A stretch of DNA of 64,000 bases. Origin: JALYXI01 sp963795835. Lineage in GTDB: Bacteria > Acidobacteriota > Terriglobia > Bryobacterales > Bryobacteraceae. The stretch's first letter is position 1; each line of letters begins with the position of its first letter. The notes below the pieces were generated by a model. The model was not told where the DNA came from. It made no database searches and saw only the letters and a program-made list of their open reading frames with translations. Both the position numbers and the translations under genes were made by a program. The DNA lies in the NCBI GenBank assembly GCA_963795835.1, contig CAWCJC010000008.1, positions 124,001 through 188,000 of the forward strand. Reading direction: 5' to 3'. Below are positions 53,871 through 63,529 of this stretch, piece after piece.

Positions 53871-54646
53871 CCGGATTTCGGAAGAGCGCGATTCAGTTCA
53901 AAGTGATTCGCTACTCCGGTAACCTGCCCGACAATGTCGGTTTCAGCCGCGAGCAGGACTAGGGGCTCCTGACCCGATACTGGATGAGCCAGGACTATCA
54001 AGTGCTTGTCCACAACGGAACACCAGCCAATGAAATACCCGCTGCGGTGTTCAAGAAAATATATCGGACGTTCGTGCTCATTTCGCCATCCGGACTGCAT
54101 TATTTTCTTTTGTGTTTCATCGATTAATACCAGGCTCTCGGGATAGATAATTGGATACATTCTCCAGTCATCGGAACCCACGAAACCGTATCGAAGATTT
54201 TTCAGATTCAGATTGCCCAGAAGAGACAGCGGCATTTTGCCCCATCTTTGGATCAAGCGGCTCAGTAAATGCGTGCGCTTCAAATCGATCCCAGGCTCAA
54301 GAGAAATTGGGATCTGAACCTCGGCCCAGGAAGGCGTTGAAAAGCGGAGAATATGCGTTTTTGAAACCGAAATCATTCCGGCGTCCGCCGCTTGTGTAGC
54401 AAGGTTTACTCCGTACCAATCAAGAACCTCCGCCACGTCCAACCGGTAAATCGTACAAAGAGAATATAAACGGAAAATAGTAGGAACTGTTCCTTTGTTT
54501 TCAATATCCGATAGGCGACTTAGATTAATAATATATTCATCGCTATTCTTTCTAGCCGCTATCAGATTGCTCGCTTCTTCCACGTCACGATACTTGAGAC
54601 CAAGGCTCTCCCTGGTCTTCTTTAGCCGTTGTCCCGCGCCGTCCAT
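53867..54646 (-). CDS. XRE-type regulator with S24-like C-terminal domain
   Basis: An N-terminal helix-turn-helix (residues 5-75, GQRLKKTRESLGLKYRDVEEASN...YIINLSRLSDIENKGTVPTIFRLYSLCTIY) is followed by a linker and a C-terminal domain (residues ~165-250) like the beta fold of LexA/S24 repressors: YPIIYPESLVLIDETQ, PIYFLEHRSGYFIGWCSV, LIVLAHPVSG. The Ser-Lys protease dyad is not clearly present, so self-cleavage is doubtful. The 5' leader hairpin at 54652-54674 hides its ribosome binding site. Confidence 0.82.
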   Translation of the reverse strand: MDGAGQRLKKTRESLGLKYRDVEEASNLIAARKNSDEYIINLSRLSDIENKGTVPTIFRLYSLCTIYRLDVAEVLDWYGVNLATQAADAGMISVSKTHILRFSTPSWAEVQIPISLEPGIDLKRTHLLSRLIQRWGKMPLSLLGNLNLKNLRYGFVGSDDWRMYPIIYPESLVLIDETQKKIMQSGWRNEHERPIYFLEHRSGYFIGWCSVVDKHLIVLAHPVSGQEPLVLLAAETDIVGQVTGVANHFELNRALPKSG

Positions 54647-54651
54647 GCTAT

Positions 54652-54674
54652 GATCCTCGTTTCATGCGAGGATC
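54652..54674 (-). promoter_or_regulatory. Hairpin covering the Shine-Dalgarno of the XRE gene
   Basis: On the minus strand the leader reads GATCCTCG-CATGAAA-CGAGGATC, a perfect 8-bp stem with a 7-base loop ending 6 bases before the ATG at 54646. The GAGGA of the right arm is the only plausible Shine-Dalgarno, and it pairs with the left arm. The loop holds an ATG that opens a 5-codon frame (MKRGS) ending in TAG before the gene. It could be a translational switch or an operator. Confidence 0.55.
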
Positions 54675-54807
54675 GCGGCTGTTAAGTAAATTTTCAACGC
54701 AAAACCCCGGATCAGAAGCTCGTTTGAGAGTATAGCGACGGAAGCAGAATGTGGCAACAGCAAAGCAGCCGATCGTGTTCTAAAAATGGAACGGTGTTTT
54801 CGGGGAA

Positions 54808-55380
54808 ATGGAAAAAGTAAAAATCGCCTTGGGTGTGTCCGGGGCAAGTGGATCGATTTACGCCATACGTTTACTGGAAAGGCTGAACGACAAAGCCGAA
54901 ATTCATTTGATATTGACGCGTTCTGCGGAAAGGACGCTTTTTCTGGAAACCGGTAAGTTGGGGGCGGAGCTGAAATCGCTGGCGCACCACTATCACCCTG
55001 TGGAAGACATATCCTCACCGCTTGCCAGCGGCTCATTCCCCATCCACGGCATGGTGGTTGCCCCGTGCTCGATCCATACGATGTCCTCGATCGCCGCTGG
55101 CATCAGCTCGAATCTTCTGATTCGGGCGGCGGATGTGTGCTTGAAAGAGCGGCGAAAGCTGATCTTGATGGTGAGAGAGACTCCTTTCCACTTGGGGCAC
55201 CTGCGGTCCATGACGGCGCTGGCGGAAATGGGCGCTATTATCGCCCCGCCGATCCCGAGCTTCTACACCAAGCCTGCAACTGTGCTCGACCTTATAGATG
55301 ATTCGGTAAGCCGCATCTTAGATCTGTTAGGAGTGCCGGATGAATCCATCAAAAGGTGGCAGGGTCCCCATGCCGATTAG
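54808..55380 (+). CDS. ubiX: Flavin prenyltransferase UbiX
   Basis: Makes prenylated FMN for UbiD-type decarboxylases. Motifs: ALGVSGASGSIYAIRLLERL (FMN binding), MVVAPCSIHTMSSIAAGISSNLLIRAADVCLKERR, LMVRETPFHLGHLRSM and PPIPSFYTKPATVLDLI. Length 190 is normal. No ubiD is seen in the window. The 3' end overlaps pheA by 11 bases. Confidence 0.95.
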   Translation: MEKVKIALGVSGASGSIYAIRLLERLNDKAEIHLILTRSAERTLFLETGKLGAELKSLAHHYHPVEDISSPLASGSFPIHGMVVAPCSIHTMSSIAAGISSNLLIRAADVCLKERRKLILMVRETPFHLGHLRSMTALAEMGAIIAPPIPSFYTKPATVLDLIDDSVSRILDLLGVPDESIKRWQGPHAD

Positions 55381-56203
55381 AGCCGGTTTCCAAGGTGAAC
55401 GAGGCGCCTTCAGTGAGGAAGCGGCCCGCAACTTTTGCGGGGATGCCGTAGTAGCCGTTCCGTTTCAGCGGTTCGAAGAGGTGTTCCAGGCACTGACCGC
55501 CAAGAAGATAGACCGCGCGGTGATTCCGATCGAGAATACACTCCATGGTTCGGTGCATGAGAACTACGACCATCTGCTGCGGTTCGATTTGCCAATCATC
55601 GCGGAGACCAGCGTCCGGATCGTTCATAATCTGATTGCGTGTCCGGGAGTTCCCATGCGAAAGGTGCGACGGGTATATTCGCATCCAGTGGCGCTGGCGC
55701 AATGCCTGGATTTCTTCACAGCGAATCCGGCGATCGAGCGTGTTCCGTTCTACGACACTGCCGGGAGCGTCAAGATGATCACGGAACAGAAGCTGACGGA
55801 TGCGGCTGCGATTGCGTCCTCGGTGGCCGCGACGAATTACGGTGCAAAGATTCTGAAAAAATCAATAGAGGACGATCGCCGGAATTTCACGCGATTCTTC
55901 CTGCTTTGCCGGCGGGAGGATGACAAAGAGATGCCGCCCGAAGGAGTCGCGAAGACTTCGATTGTGTTTGCGACACGCAATTCGCCCGGCGCCTTATTCC
56001 GCGGGCTCAGCGCGTTTGCGCTACGCGATCTGAATCTGACGAAGATTGAATCGCGCCCCTTGCGCGGGAAGCCCTGGGAGTACCTGTTCTACCTCGATCT
56101 CATCGGGCACGAGCATGATGAGAACGTGCAGAGGGCTCTCGGCCACCTGGATGAAACAGCAGATCTGTTGCGGGTGCTCGGTTCGTATCCGAAGAACTGC
56201 TGA
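55370..56203 (+). CDS. pheA: Prephenate dehydratase
   Basis: Monofunctional prephenate dehydratase of phenylalanine synthesis. The catalytic domain shows FQGERGAFSEEAA, IPIENTLHGSVHENYD, and the RNFTRFFLL (TRF) motif. The C-terminal ACT domain carries GALFRGLSAFALRDLNLTKIESRPLRG with the ESRP effector site, so feedback control by Phe is likely. ATG 55370 is chosen because it begins the conserved strand (IRAGFQGERG). No chorismate mutase domain is fused. Confidence 0.95.
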   Translation: MPIRAGFQGERGAFSEEAARNFCGDAVVAVPFQRFEEVFQALTAKKIDRAVIPIENTLHGSVHENYDHLLRFDLPIIAETSVRIVHNLIACPGVPMRKVRRVYSHPVALAQCLDFFTANPAIERVPFYDTAGSVKMITEQKLTDAAAIASSVAATNYGAKILKKSIEDDRRNFTRFFLLCRREDDKEMPPEGVAKTSIVFATRNSPGALFRGLSAFALRDLNLTKIESRPLRGKPWEYLFYLDLIGHEHDENVQRALGHLDETADLLRVLGSYPKNC

Positions 56204-56226
56204 AATCGAGCTTCGAGCCTGACGGG

Positions 56227-58168
56227 CTAAGCGCTTTCCAGGTAGGTGTAGCCGTGCAAGCCGTCCTCGTAGAAACGGAGCAGGCGGCCGGATTCCTCAT
56301 AACCCATGCGGCCTTCCCGCACCGCTGTCTCCACATCTTTTCGAAGTTGGGAAATCAGAGCATCGGCCTTAAATTGAACGTAATTGAGCACTTCCCGCAC
56401 CGTATCGCCCTTGATGACGGAATCGAGAATCGGCTCGCCCGAATCCCCGATTCGCACGTGCACAGCGTTCGTGTCGCCGAAGAGATTGTGCATATCGCCC
56501 AGGATTTCCTGGTAAGCGCCGATGAGAAACGCGCCCAGATAGTAGTCTTCGCCGTTGTTGTAGGTGTGGAGCGGGAGAGTTCGCTTCACGTCGCGGCGAT
56601 CGATAAATTGGTCAACTTTACCGTCCGAATCGCAGGTGATATCGCCCAAGACGGCAGGATGGGTGGGCCGCTCTTCCAGGCGGTGGATCGGCATGATCGG
56701 GAAAAGCTGTTTGATGGCCCAACTGTCCGGCATGCTTTGGAAAAGCGAGAAATTGCAGAAGTAGGTGTCGGACAGGGAGGCTTCGAGCGGTTCGAGTTCC
56801 TCGGGGAGGTAATCCAGTTCTTTCGCCATCCGCAAAACCTTGCGGCAAATGGTCCAGTGGAGGTTTTCGGCTAAACAGCGCTGTTCAAGAGAAAGATAAC
56901 CCAGGCTAAAGAGGTTCAGAGCCTGGTCGAGAGCTTGCTGGGCGTCGTGATAGGTTTCAAGCAAGTTGCGGGAGGAGACGGAACGGTAAGTCTCCTGGAG
57001 GTCGATCAGGGGCTGTTCGGGTTCAGGCGGCAGTTCGAGGGTCGCGTCTTCATCGCCCAGGCCAGCCACGCCGAGTACATTGAACACCAGAACGCTATGG
57101 TAAGCCGCAATGGCGCGCCCGCTCTCCGTGACGATGGTGGGGTGCGCTACACCGACCTCGTCACACACATTTTGAATGTGATACACAACGTCATTCGCGT
57201 ATTCCTGCAGGGTGTAATTGACGCTCGATTCGAAATCGGTTTGGGAGCCGTCATAATCGATGCCCAGTCCACCGCCAACGTCCATGTACTGAAGCCCGGC
57301 GCCGGCTTTGCTGAGTTCGGCATAGAGGCGCGCGGCTTCGTTCACAGCGCCCTTTACCTGGCGGATGTTGGTGATCTGGCTGCCAAGGTGAAAGTGCAGA
57401 AGCTTAAAGCAATCCGCCATGCCGTGCATGCGCAATTCTTCGAGAGCGCGCATGAGTTCTGTGGTGGTGAGGCCGAACTTCGAGCGGAATCCGCCTGACG
57501 ACTTCCAGCGACCCGAGCCGCGGCTGGCCAACTTCACGCGCATCCCGATTTGCGGGCGGACACCGATCCGTTCGGCATACTGCAGGATTAAGGGAAGCTC
57601 GGTATACTTTTCGACCACTGGGATGATATTGCGGCCCATTTTCTGGGCGAGCATGGCCATCTCAATGTATTCGTCGTCTTTGAAGCCATTGCAGATAATC
57701 GGTGTGTCGTTCGAGGCGACCGCCATTACAGCCAGGAGTTCCGGTTTCGAGCCCGCTTCGAGACCGAATTTATAGGGGCGGCCGAACTCAAGCACCTCTT
57801 CCACTACCTGGCGCTGCTGGTTCACTTTGATGGGATAGACGCAGCAATAGCGGCCGTTGTATTTGTGTTCGGTAATCGCGGTCTGGAACGCCGCGTGGAT
57901 CTCGCCCAGGCGATGCTTCAGGATTTCAGTGAAGCGGATCAGGATGGGAAGTGAAATGCCCCGCAGGATCAGGGTATCGACAAGCTTTTTCAGGTCTAGC
58001 GATCGCGCAGGGATCTTTGTCGGGATGTACCAGGACGTGGCCGTCGCGGTGAATTGAGAAATAGCCTTTACCCCAACGTTCAATATCGTAGAGATCATTT
58101 GCATCCTGCTGGGTCCAGCGCTCGGCGGAATCGAGAACCGCTGTTCCTTTACGCCCGTTCTTTTCCAA
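56227..58168 (-). CDS. speA: Biosynthetic arginine decarboxylase, one frameshift
   Basis: PLP enzyme giving agmatine for polyamine synthesis. The N-terminus (WTQQDANDLYDIERWGKGYFSIHRDGHVLVHP) is in the frame from 58168. One extra base near 58005 leads into the main frame (ARSLDLKKLVDTLILRGISLPILIRF). Seen there are the PLP Lys in CVYPIKVNQQRQVVEEV, GSKPELLAVMA, the HFHLGSQI motif, DVGGGLGIDYDGS and the C-terminal FQSMPDSWAI. Length after repair is about 645, as expected. Confidence 0.93.
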
Positions 58169-58253
58169 TTCTTAGTGGTGCTCCTGAATTTCAGTTTGTA
58201 CGGAATGCGGTTGGGGCGCAAGGGGGAAGTTTCAGGGGATGGTGTGCTGAGGT

Positions 58254-59571
58254 CTATTTCAATTTGGTGAGAATGCGGTCGTGAATCCAATGGGCGTCCC
58301 ACCACTCGACGGGGTTCACCTGCACGCCATCCACCTGCATGCTGAAGTGTAAATGGTCGCCGCCGGCCAGACCTGTCGCGCCGCTTTTCCCGATCTCCTG
58401 GCCGCGCTTGACCGAATCCCCGACTTTCACCTCGATTTCACTGAGGTGGCCGTAGATGGATTGGAGGCCGAAGCCGTGGTCGATGACCACACAGTTGCCA
58501 TAGATGCCGTTGTCGCTGGCCCACAGAATTTTGCCGTCGTTCGAGGCCGGGATCGGCGTGTGCGCGACTTTCGCGAGATCGAAGCCTAGATGGATTTGTT
58601 CGTCCACCTTCTTGCCTTTGTACAGATAGGTGCGGCGATCCGCAAACACGCTCTCCACTTGGGAGTTGTTCAGGGGAAGAAAAGCTCCGGTCCAAAGCAT
58701 GCGCGGTTCGGATTTCAGGCGCAGGTCGGAAAGCGTCTTGTTGTTGGCTTTGCGCGTTTCCCGATTGATTTTGAGAAAGCGTTCCAGCAGGTCGCCCGAT
58801 GAAAGATGGTCGATGGCGGGTACAACGCGTTCCAGGAACTTATCGTCAATCTCGATGTCGCGCGAGCGAAACTTTTTCGGAGTGATCTTGGTCCAGAACG
58901 TCGCGGTGGCTTCAGCACCCGCGCCATTCGCCACGTAGACGATGGGCATGGTGGTGGGAGGCGTGTCCCAGGGATAAGCGAAGATGCTGAACTGTTGTTT
59001 GTCCGGATTTGAGGGCAGGGGGAAGGCGCGGTATCTGCCCTCGCCCACTTTGACGCCGGCCTCGGTCCAGTAACCAGAGGGAGTGAAAACCACGAGCTCG
59101 GTTCCGCCCTGATTGATGTAGTGCTGCTCGGCATCGGTTGTGACGCGCGGAGGCGCAGTGACCACATCTACATCAAAAGATTTTCGAATCCACCTGGCCG
59201 CGAAGGTCGTTCGAGGTGGCATCGATGGTCACACGGGCTTTCCCATCGGTGAGGAACGCCGCCTCCTTCTTGCCGATGTGCGCTACGACATCGCGGACGC
59301 CGTTGCGTTCGTTGAAGAAGGTGAGGCGATGGGCGGGCTTGCTTTCTTCAAAGGCAACGGCGCGTTTGCCGTTCTGTTCGAGCGTGACTTTCACGGCACG
59401 GATGCCATGGGCATTGCGAAGCTCGACGCGCATGGGCGTATCGAATCCAATCACCGTCACCGGCGGATTCACGTTGATCTGGGTGCCGGTCGAAAGAAAC
59501 ATAAAGACAGCGGGCGTACCGATTCCCAGCGCGACAAGAATAATAAGCGCGATTTTCATTCCAGATCTCAT
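58254..59571 (-). CDS. M23-family (LytM) peptidase, one frameshift
   Basis: An N-terminal membrane anchor (KIALIILVALGIGTPAVFMFL) is followed by two beta domains and a C-terminal LytM domain with IHLGFDLAK (HxxxD) and DHLHFS (HxH), the zinc ligands of M23 endopeptidases cutting peptidoglycan bridges. The frame slips near 59190 between RGQVDSKI and SFDVDVVTAPPRVT. The ATG at 59571 overlaps the stop of the S9 peptidase gene (ATGA), so both are expressed together. Confidence 0.9.
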
Positions 59572-61592
59572 TTTTTGGCCCAGCTGTTCAGCCAGTCAAT
59601 TACGGTTCGGTACCAGAGCAGCGAGTTCTGAGGCTTTTGAATCCAGTGGCCCTCGTCCGGAAAGATCAGAAGTTGCGAGGGTACCTTCTGCAATTGCAGA
59701 GTGGTGAAGAGCTGCAGGCTTTGACCGTAGGGCACGCGGAAATCGAGCTCGCCCTGCGTGACGAGCGTGGGTGTCTTGAACTCCGCCGCAAAAAGGCTGG
59801 GCGACCATTTGTTATACACTTCGGGCGTTTCCCACGGCATGCCGCTGAATTCCCATTTGGGGAACCAGAGCTCTTCTGTTTCCCCGGACATGCTGCGCAA
59901 GTCATAAACGCCCGCGTGGGAGACCAGTGCTTTAAAGCGCGTGGTGTGGCCCAGAATCCAATCCACCATGTACCCGCCGTAGCTTCCGCCGGCAGCCATC
60001 ATGTGGTCTTTGTCCACATAGTTAAGGGCGCTCACCTGGTCGGTGGCGGCCATAATATCGTCATACGCTTTGCCGCCCCAATCGTTGTTGATGTCGTCAA
60101 TGAAGCGCTGGCCAAAACCGGTGCTTCCGCGCGGATTGACCATGGCGACCACGTATCCCGCCGCCGCGAATACCTGTGGATTCCAGCGGTAGCTCCAGGT
60201 CTGGCCCCAATCGCCTTGAGGTCCGCCGTGGATCAGCATCAGCGTGGGGTATTTCTTCTTGGGATCGAAGGCGGGCGGCTTGACCAGGAATGTCTGGATG
60301 GGGGTGTCGCCCGCTCCTTTGGTTGTGAGCTCTTCGTAACTGGTGAGTTCGTGTTGAGAGAGGATGTCGTCGTTGAAGTGGGTGAGGATTACAGGCGGGC
60401 CACCTTTTGAGAGCCCGACGCAGATCTCGGCGGGCGCAGAGCCGCTTTGACGAGTGAAGACGATACTCTTGCCATCCGGCGTGAACTGCATGTCATCCAA
60501 CGTGTTTTCGCCGTTGATGGCCACCTTCGCGCCCCCACCTTCAACCGGGATGTACTGAATGGATTGCCGTCCACGGTCTTCCGCGGTGAAGAAGATGCGC
60601 TTCGAATCCGGCGCCCACTGGAAACTGTTGACCCAGCGATCCAACCAATCCGTCAGCACCGTGAGCTTGCCGGACTTGCGTTCGAGGAGCATGAGACGCC
60701 AGCGATCGCTCTCATAACCCGGTTTCGTTTGGGCGCGGTAGGCAAGGTATTTGCCGTCCGGAGAATAGAGCGGGGAAGAATCGGCCGCGGGATTGGAGGT
60801 GACGCGTGTAGATTTAGCTTCGCCTTCGGCCAGAGGGATGGCAAACAGGTCGGAGTTGGTGCTGATGGCAGGCACTTCGTCGGAATTGGCGGCGTAGATC
60901 AGTTCGCGGCTATCGGGGGAGATGGCGTAGTCATCGGGGCCGCCCAGGGAGAAGGGAGGTACGTCACGGTCGCCGGGAGTGAGGTCACGGGCGGGGCCGC
61001 CCTCCGTGGGCATCACCAGAAGGTGGGTGCGACGCGGACCTTGCCATTGCGTCCAGTGCCGATAGAGCAGCGTGGTAATCAACCGGGCCTTAGTGGGGGC
61101 AGCTTTCAGCTCGTCGAGCTTTTTGCGATTGCATTCGTCATCTGCTCCGCAGCCGGGGAAAACGTCGCTGAGGAAGACCAGGTATTTGCCATCGGGCGAA
61201 AGAATTTCGCCGGAGGCTTCGGTGGAAAGCCGGGTGAGTTGGGTGGCGTTTGTGCCATCGGAATCGACGGTCCAGATCTGGGACTCACCGTTTCTTGTAG
61301 CCGCAAAGGCGATCCTGCTTGTTTTCGGGACCCAGCGCGGACGGTCGTTCGAATCGGCCGGGTCACCGACTTCGTGGGGCGAGCCGCCGCCAATCGGGAC
61401 GGTATAGATGTGGGATTGTTTCTTGTTGGCCGCGAGATTGACCGTGGTGGCGGAGAAGGCGACTGTTTTCCCGTCGGGAGATATCTGGGGGTCGCTCACG
61501 CGAGTAAGTTGGAGGAGGGCTTCAATGTCAAACGGAGCTTTTTGCGCTTGGAGGGAGGCGGAGGCGAACGCGAGGCAGAGGAAAACTCTCAT
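59568..61592 (-). CDS. S9-family prolyl-oligopeptidase/acylaminoacyl-peptidase-like protein
   Basis: A signal peptide (MRVFLCLAFASASLQA) is followed by a beta-propeller of WD40/TolB-like blades (VSDPQISPDGKTVAFSA, EILSPDGKYLVFLSD, YSPDGKYLAYRAQ, FQWAPDSKRIFFTAEDRG) and a C-terminal alpha/beta hydrolase with nucleophile GGSYGGYMVDW, Asp in GELDFRVPYGQS and His in PDEGHWIQ. Length after the start choice (674) is normal. ATG 61592 is preferred to ORF starts further upstream because it begins the signal peptide. Secreted oligopeptide-degrading role is likely. Confidence 0.92.
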   Translation of the reverse strand: MRVFLCLAFASASLQAQKAPFDIEALLQLTRVSDPQISPDGKTVAFSATTVNLAANKKQSHIYTVPIGGGSPHEVGDPADSNDRPRWVPKTSRIAFAATRNGESQIWTVDSDGTNATQLTRLSTEASGEILSPDGKYLVFLSDVFPGCGADDECNRKKLDELKAAPTKARLITTLLYRHWTQWQGPRRTHLLVMPTEGGPARDLTPGDRDVPPFSLGGPDDYAISPDSRELIYAANSDEVPAISTNSDLFAIPLAEGEAKSTRVTSNPAADSSPLYSPDGKYLAYRAQTKPGYESDRWRLMLLERKSGKLTVLTDWLDRWVNSFQWAPDSKRIFFTAEDRGRQSIQYIPVEGGGAKVAINGENTLDDMQFTPDGKSIVFTRQSGSAPAEICVGLSKGGPPVILTHFNDDILSQHELTSYEELTTKGAGDTPIQTFLVKPPAFDPKKKYPTLMLIHGGPQGDWGQTWSYRWNPQVFAAAGYVVAMVNPRGSTGFGQRFIDDINNDWGGKAYDDIMAATDQVSALNYVDKDHMMAAGGSYGGYMVDWILGHTTRFKALVSHAGVYDLRSMSGETEELWFPKWEFSGMPWETPEVYNKWSPSLFAAEFKTPTLVTQGELDFRVPYGQSLQLFTTLQLQKVPSQLLIFPDEGHWIQKPQNSLLWYRTVIDWLNSWAKK

Positions 61593-61650
61593 CTTTATGA
61601 TGGTAGCTTGTGGCATGGTGATTGCTGCCTGATAGGTCAGGAGAACTCTC

Positions 61651-62196
61651 ATGACCAAACGGATTCTAGTGGGCGCGGTGTTTCTAGCGCCGTTCCTGAT
61701 GACGGCAGACACGTTAGTCATGAAAGACGGAAGTCTCCTGCGGGGCAACTTTGAGAACGCGGATGCGCGTCGCATGTTGTTCACGGAAGAGAACGGCAAC
61801 CGGCGCGAAGTTCCTCTCATAGACGTCCAGGAATTGCGGTTCGGGAATAACGGTCCGGAGCCTTTAGTCAACGGGCCACCTGACAGGGTTTTGGAGAGGG
61901 CGCCTTCGCTTGGCGAAAGTTTGGACCGGCTCAGGGAAGATTTGCGCATCGCCATGCAAAACAACGATCTGGGACCGGATCGGCAGAGGTCGCTTGAAAA
62001 TGCGCGCGGGGCAGTGCTGGCGGAAAGCGAGCGCAGGAGAAGCGGCCGCCCGATCGATCAGCGTAACTTGCGGCTCGCGCTCGACGATATTCGTGCCGCT
62101 TCCGACCGCATGCAACGCGAGGATCGCGAACACTTGAACGATGATATTCGTCGGGTTAACGCGTCACTGAACGGACAGCAAGGCCGCGATTACTGA
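61651..62196 (+). CDS. Exported hypothetical protein
   Basis: A signal peptide (TKRILVGAVFLAPFLMTADT) precedes a small beta barrel-like part (LVMKDGSLLRGNFENADARRMLFTEENGNRREVPLIDVQELRFG) resembling an exported Sm-like/SLA1-type domain. A long charged helical tail follows (residues ~95-180, Arg/Asp rich). Family not recognised beyond this. GGAG lies eight bases before the ATG. It is divergent from the S9 gene with 58 bases between, and it overlaps the convergent MATE gene by 41 bases. Confidence 0.75.
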   Translation: MTKRILVGAVFLAPFLMTADTLVMKDGSLLRGNFENADARRMLFTEENGNRREVPLIDVQELRFGNNGPEPLVNGPPDRVLERAPSLGESLDRLREDLRIAMQNNDLGPDRQRSLENARGAVLAESERRRSGRPIDQRNLRLALDDIRAASDRMQREDREHLNDDIRRVNASLNGQQGRDY

Positions 62197-63523
62197 TTGA
62201 GCTCTTTCGCGCCCACACAGTAAGCAGGGTTCCTCCGATAAGGATCAGGGCGAAACAAAGTCCGATCCATAGCCCCAGGGCATTTTGGCCTTTCGAAAAG
62301 CAGAGCCAATAGCCGAGGGGAAGGCCGATCAGCCAGTATCCGGTCAGGTTTGAAAGCATGGGCGTGAGAGTATCGCCTAAGCCTCGAAGAGCCCCGGTGG
62401 AAACGGTCTGAACGCCATCGAAGAGTTGGAAGATGGCGGCGATGAAAAGGAGCGCGATTCCGGGACCGATAACATTCTGGTCCGTCGTAAAGGCGCGCAG
62501 GATGGTCCGGGGGAACAGGTAGAAGAGCAGGCCCGTCATCGCCATGAAGGACGCGCCAAGAAGGATGGCAGTCCAACCGGCGATACGCGCGCCTTCCGCG
62601 TCTCGCCTGCCAATGGCTTGACCGACTCGAACCGCCGCGGCGGACCCGATACCGAGCGGAACCATGTAGGTAAGCGTCGCGCAGTTCAGTGCAATCTGAT
62701 GAGCGGCGAGTTCGACGGGCAGCAGGCGCCCGGCGAGCGCGGTGGCGGCGGCAAACACTCCTACTTCCAGACTGATCTGGCAACCGGCGGGAAGTCCCAA
62801 ACGAAGCAGGCGGCGCATTACGGCGAAATCGGGCCGCAGGGAGATGCTGTGCCAGCCCGTGCGGTGCCGGCGTTCATGCCAGACAGCGAAAGCAATAAGA
62901 CACGCGGCCATATAGGTTCTGGAAAAGCACGTAGCCCAGCCCGCTCCGGCGGCGCCGAGCGCGGGCGAGCCCCAGTGGCCATAGATCAACGCCCAGTTCG
63001 CAACGATATGAATGGCGTTCGCGGAGATCAGCGCGAAGGTGACCGGCTTTACCAGGTTCATGCCTTGTAGATAGCGCCGGAAAGCGAAGTAGAACAGCAA
63101 CGGGAGAGTTCCCCACGCAACGGCTCGCAGGTACTGGTTCGCTTCGCGCGCCACATCAGCGTTGACGCCGAATGCGGCGAGTCCCGGACCAGCCCACAGG
63201 ACCAGGAGCATAATCACGGGTGGCAGAGGCAAGTAAAGATAGAGCGCGTTCAGGAGAGCGCGGTGACAGCCGCGGATGTTGCCCGCGCCGAATGCCTGGC
63301 TCACCAGAGTATCGAGTCCCAGCATCAGGCCGGCTGCGAAGAGCGCTATGGTGGCGAAGAGAGTGCCCCCGACACTGACCGCGCCGATAGCGACCGGGCT
63401 GATACGGCCCACCATAATCGTGTCGACGAAGCCCATGGCAGCCCAGCCAAGCTCTGCCGCCACTACGGGCAAGGCGAGGCGAAGCATCGCGGGCAATTCG
63501 CGCCGCAAGCTGGTTGCCGTCAC
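62156..63523 (-). CDS. MATE-family efflux transporter
   Basis: Twelve membrane helices in two similar halves, with the MATE pattern: RLALPVVAAELGWAAMGFVDTIMVGRISPVAIGAVSVG at the start, DTLVSQAFGAGNIRG, and the second-half GLPAGCQISLEVGVFAAAT...AAAVRVGQAIGRRDAEGA. Such proteins expel drugs or metabolites using Na+ or H+ gradients; the substrate cannot be told. Length (455) is normal. The last ~15 residues (SSISNRGLAVRSVTR) run over the convergent gene. Confidence 0.92.
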   Translation of the reverse strand: MTATSLRRELPAMLRLALPVVAAELGWAAMGFVDTIMVGRISPVAIGAVSVGGTLFATIALFAAGLMLGLDTLVSQAFGAGNIRGCHRALLNALYLYLPLPPVIMLLVLWAGPGLAAFGVNADVAREANQYLRAVAWGTLPLLFYFAFRRYLQGMNLVKPVTFALISANAIHIVANWALIYGHWGSPALGAAGAGWATCFSRTYMAACLIAFAVWHERRHRTGWHSISLRPDFAVMRRLLRLGLPAGCQISLEVGVFAAATALAGRLLPVELAAHQIALNCATLTYMVPLGIGSAAAVRVGQAIGRRDAEGARIAGWTAILLGASFMAMTGLLFYLFPRTILRAFTTDQNVIGPGIALLFIAAIFQLFDGVQTVSTGALRGLGDTLTPMLSNLTGYWLIGLPLGYWLCFSKGQNALGLWIGLCFALILIGGTLLTVWARKSSISNRGLAVRSVTR

Positions 63524-63529
63524 TTCCGT

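Noticed and set aside
59637..61754. Two long plus-strand frames opposite the S9 peptidase
   Set aside because: No start signals or motifs; the minus strand has beta-propeller repeats and the Ser-Asp-His set.
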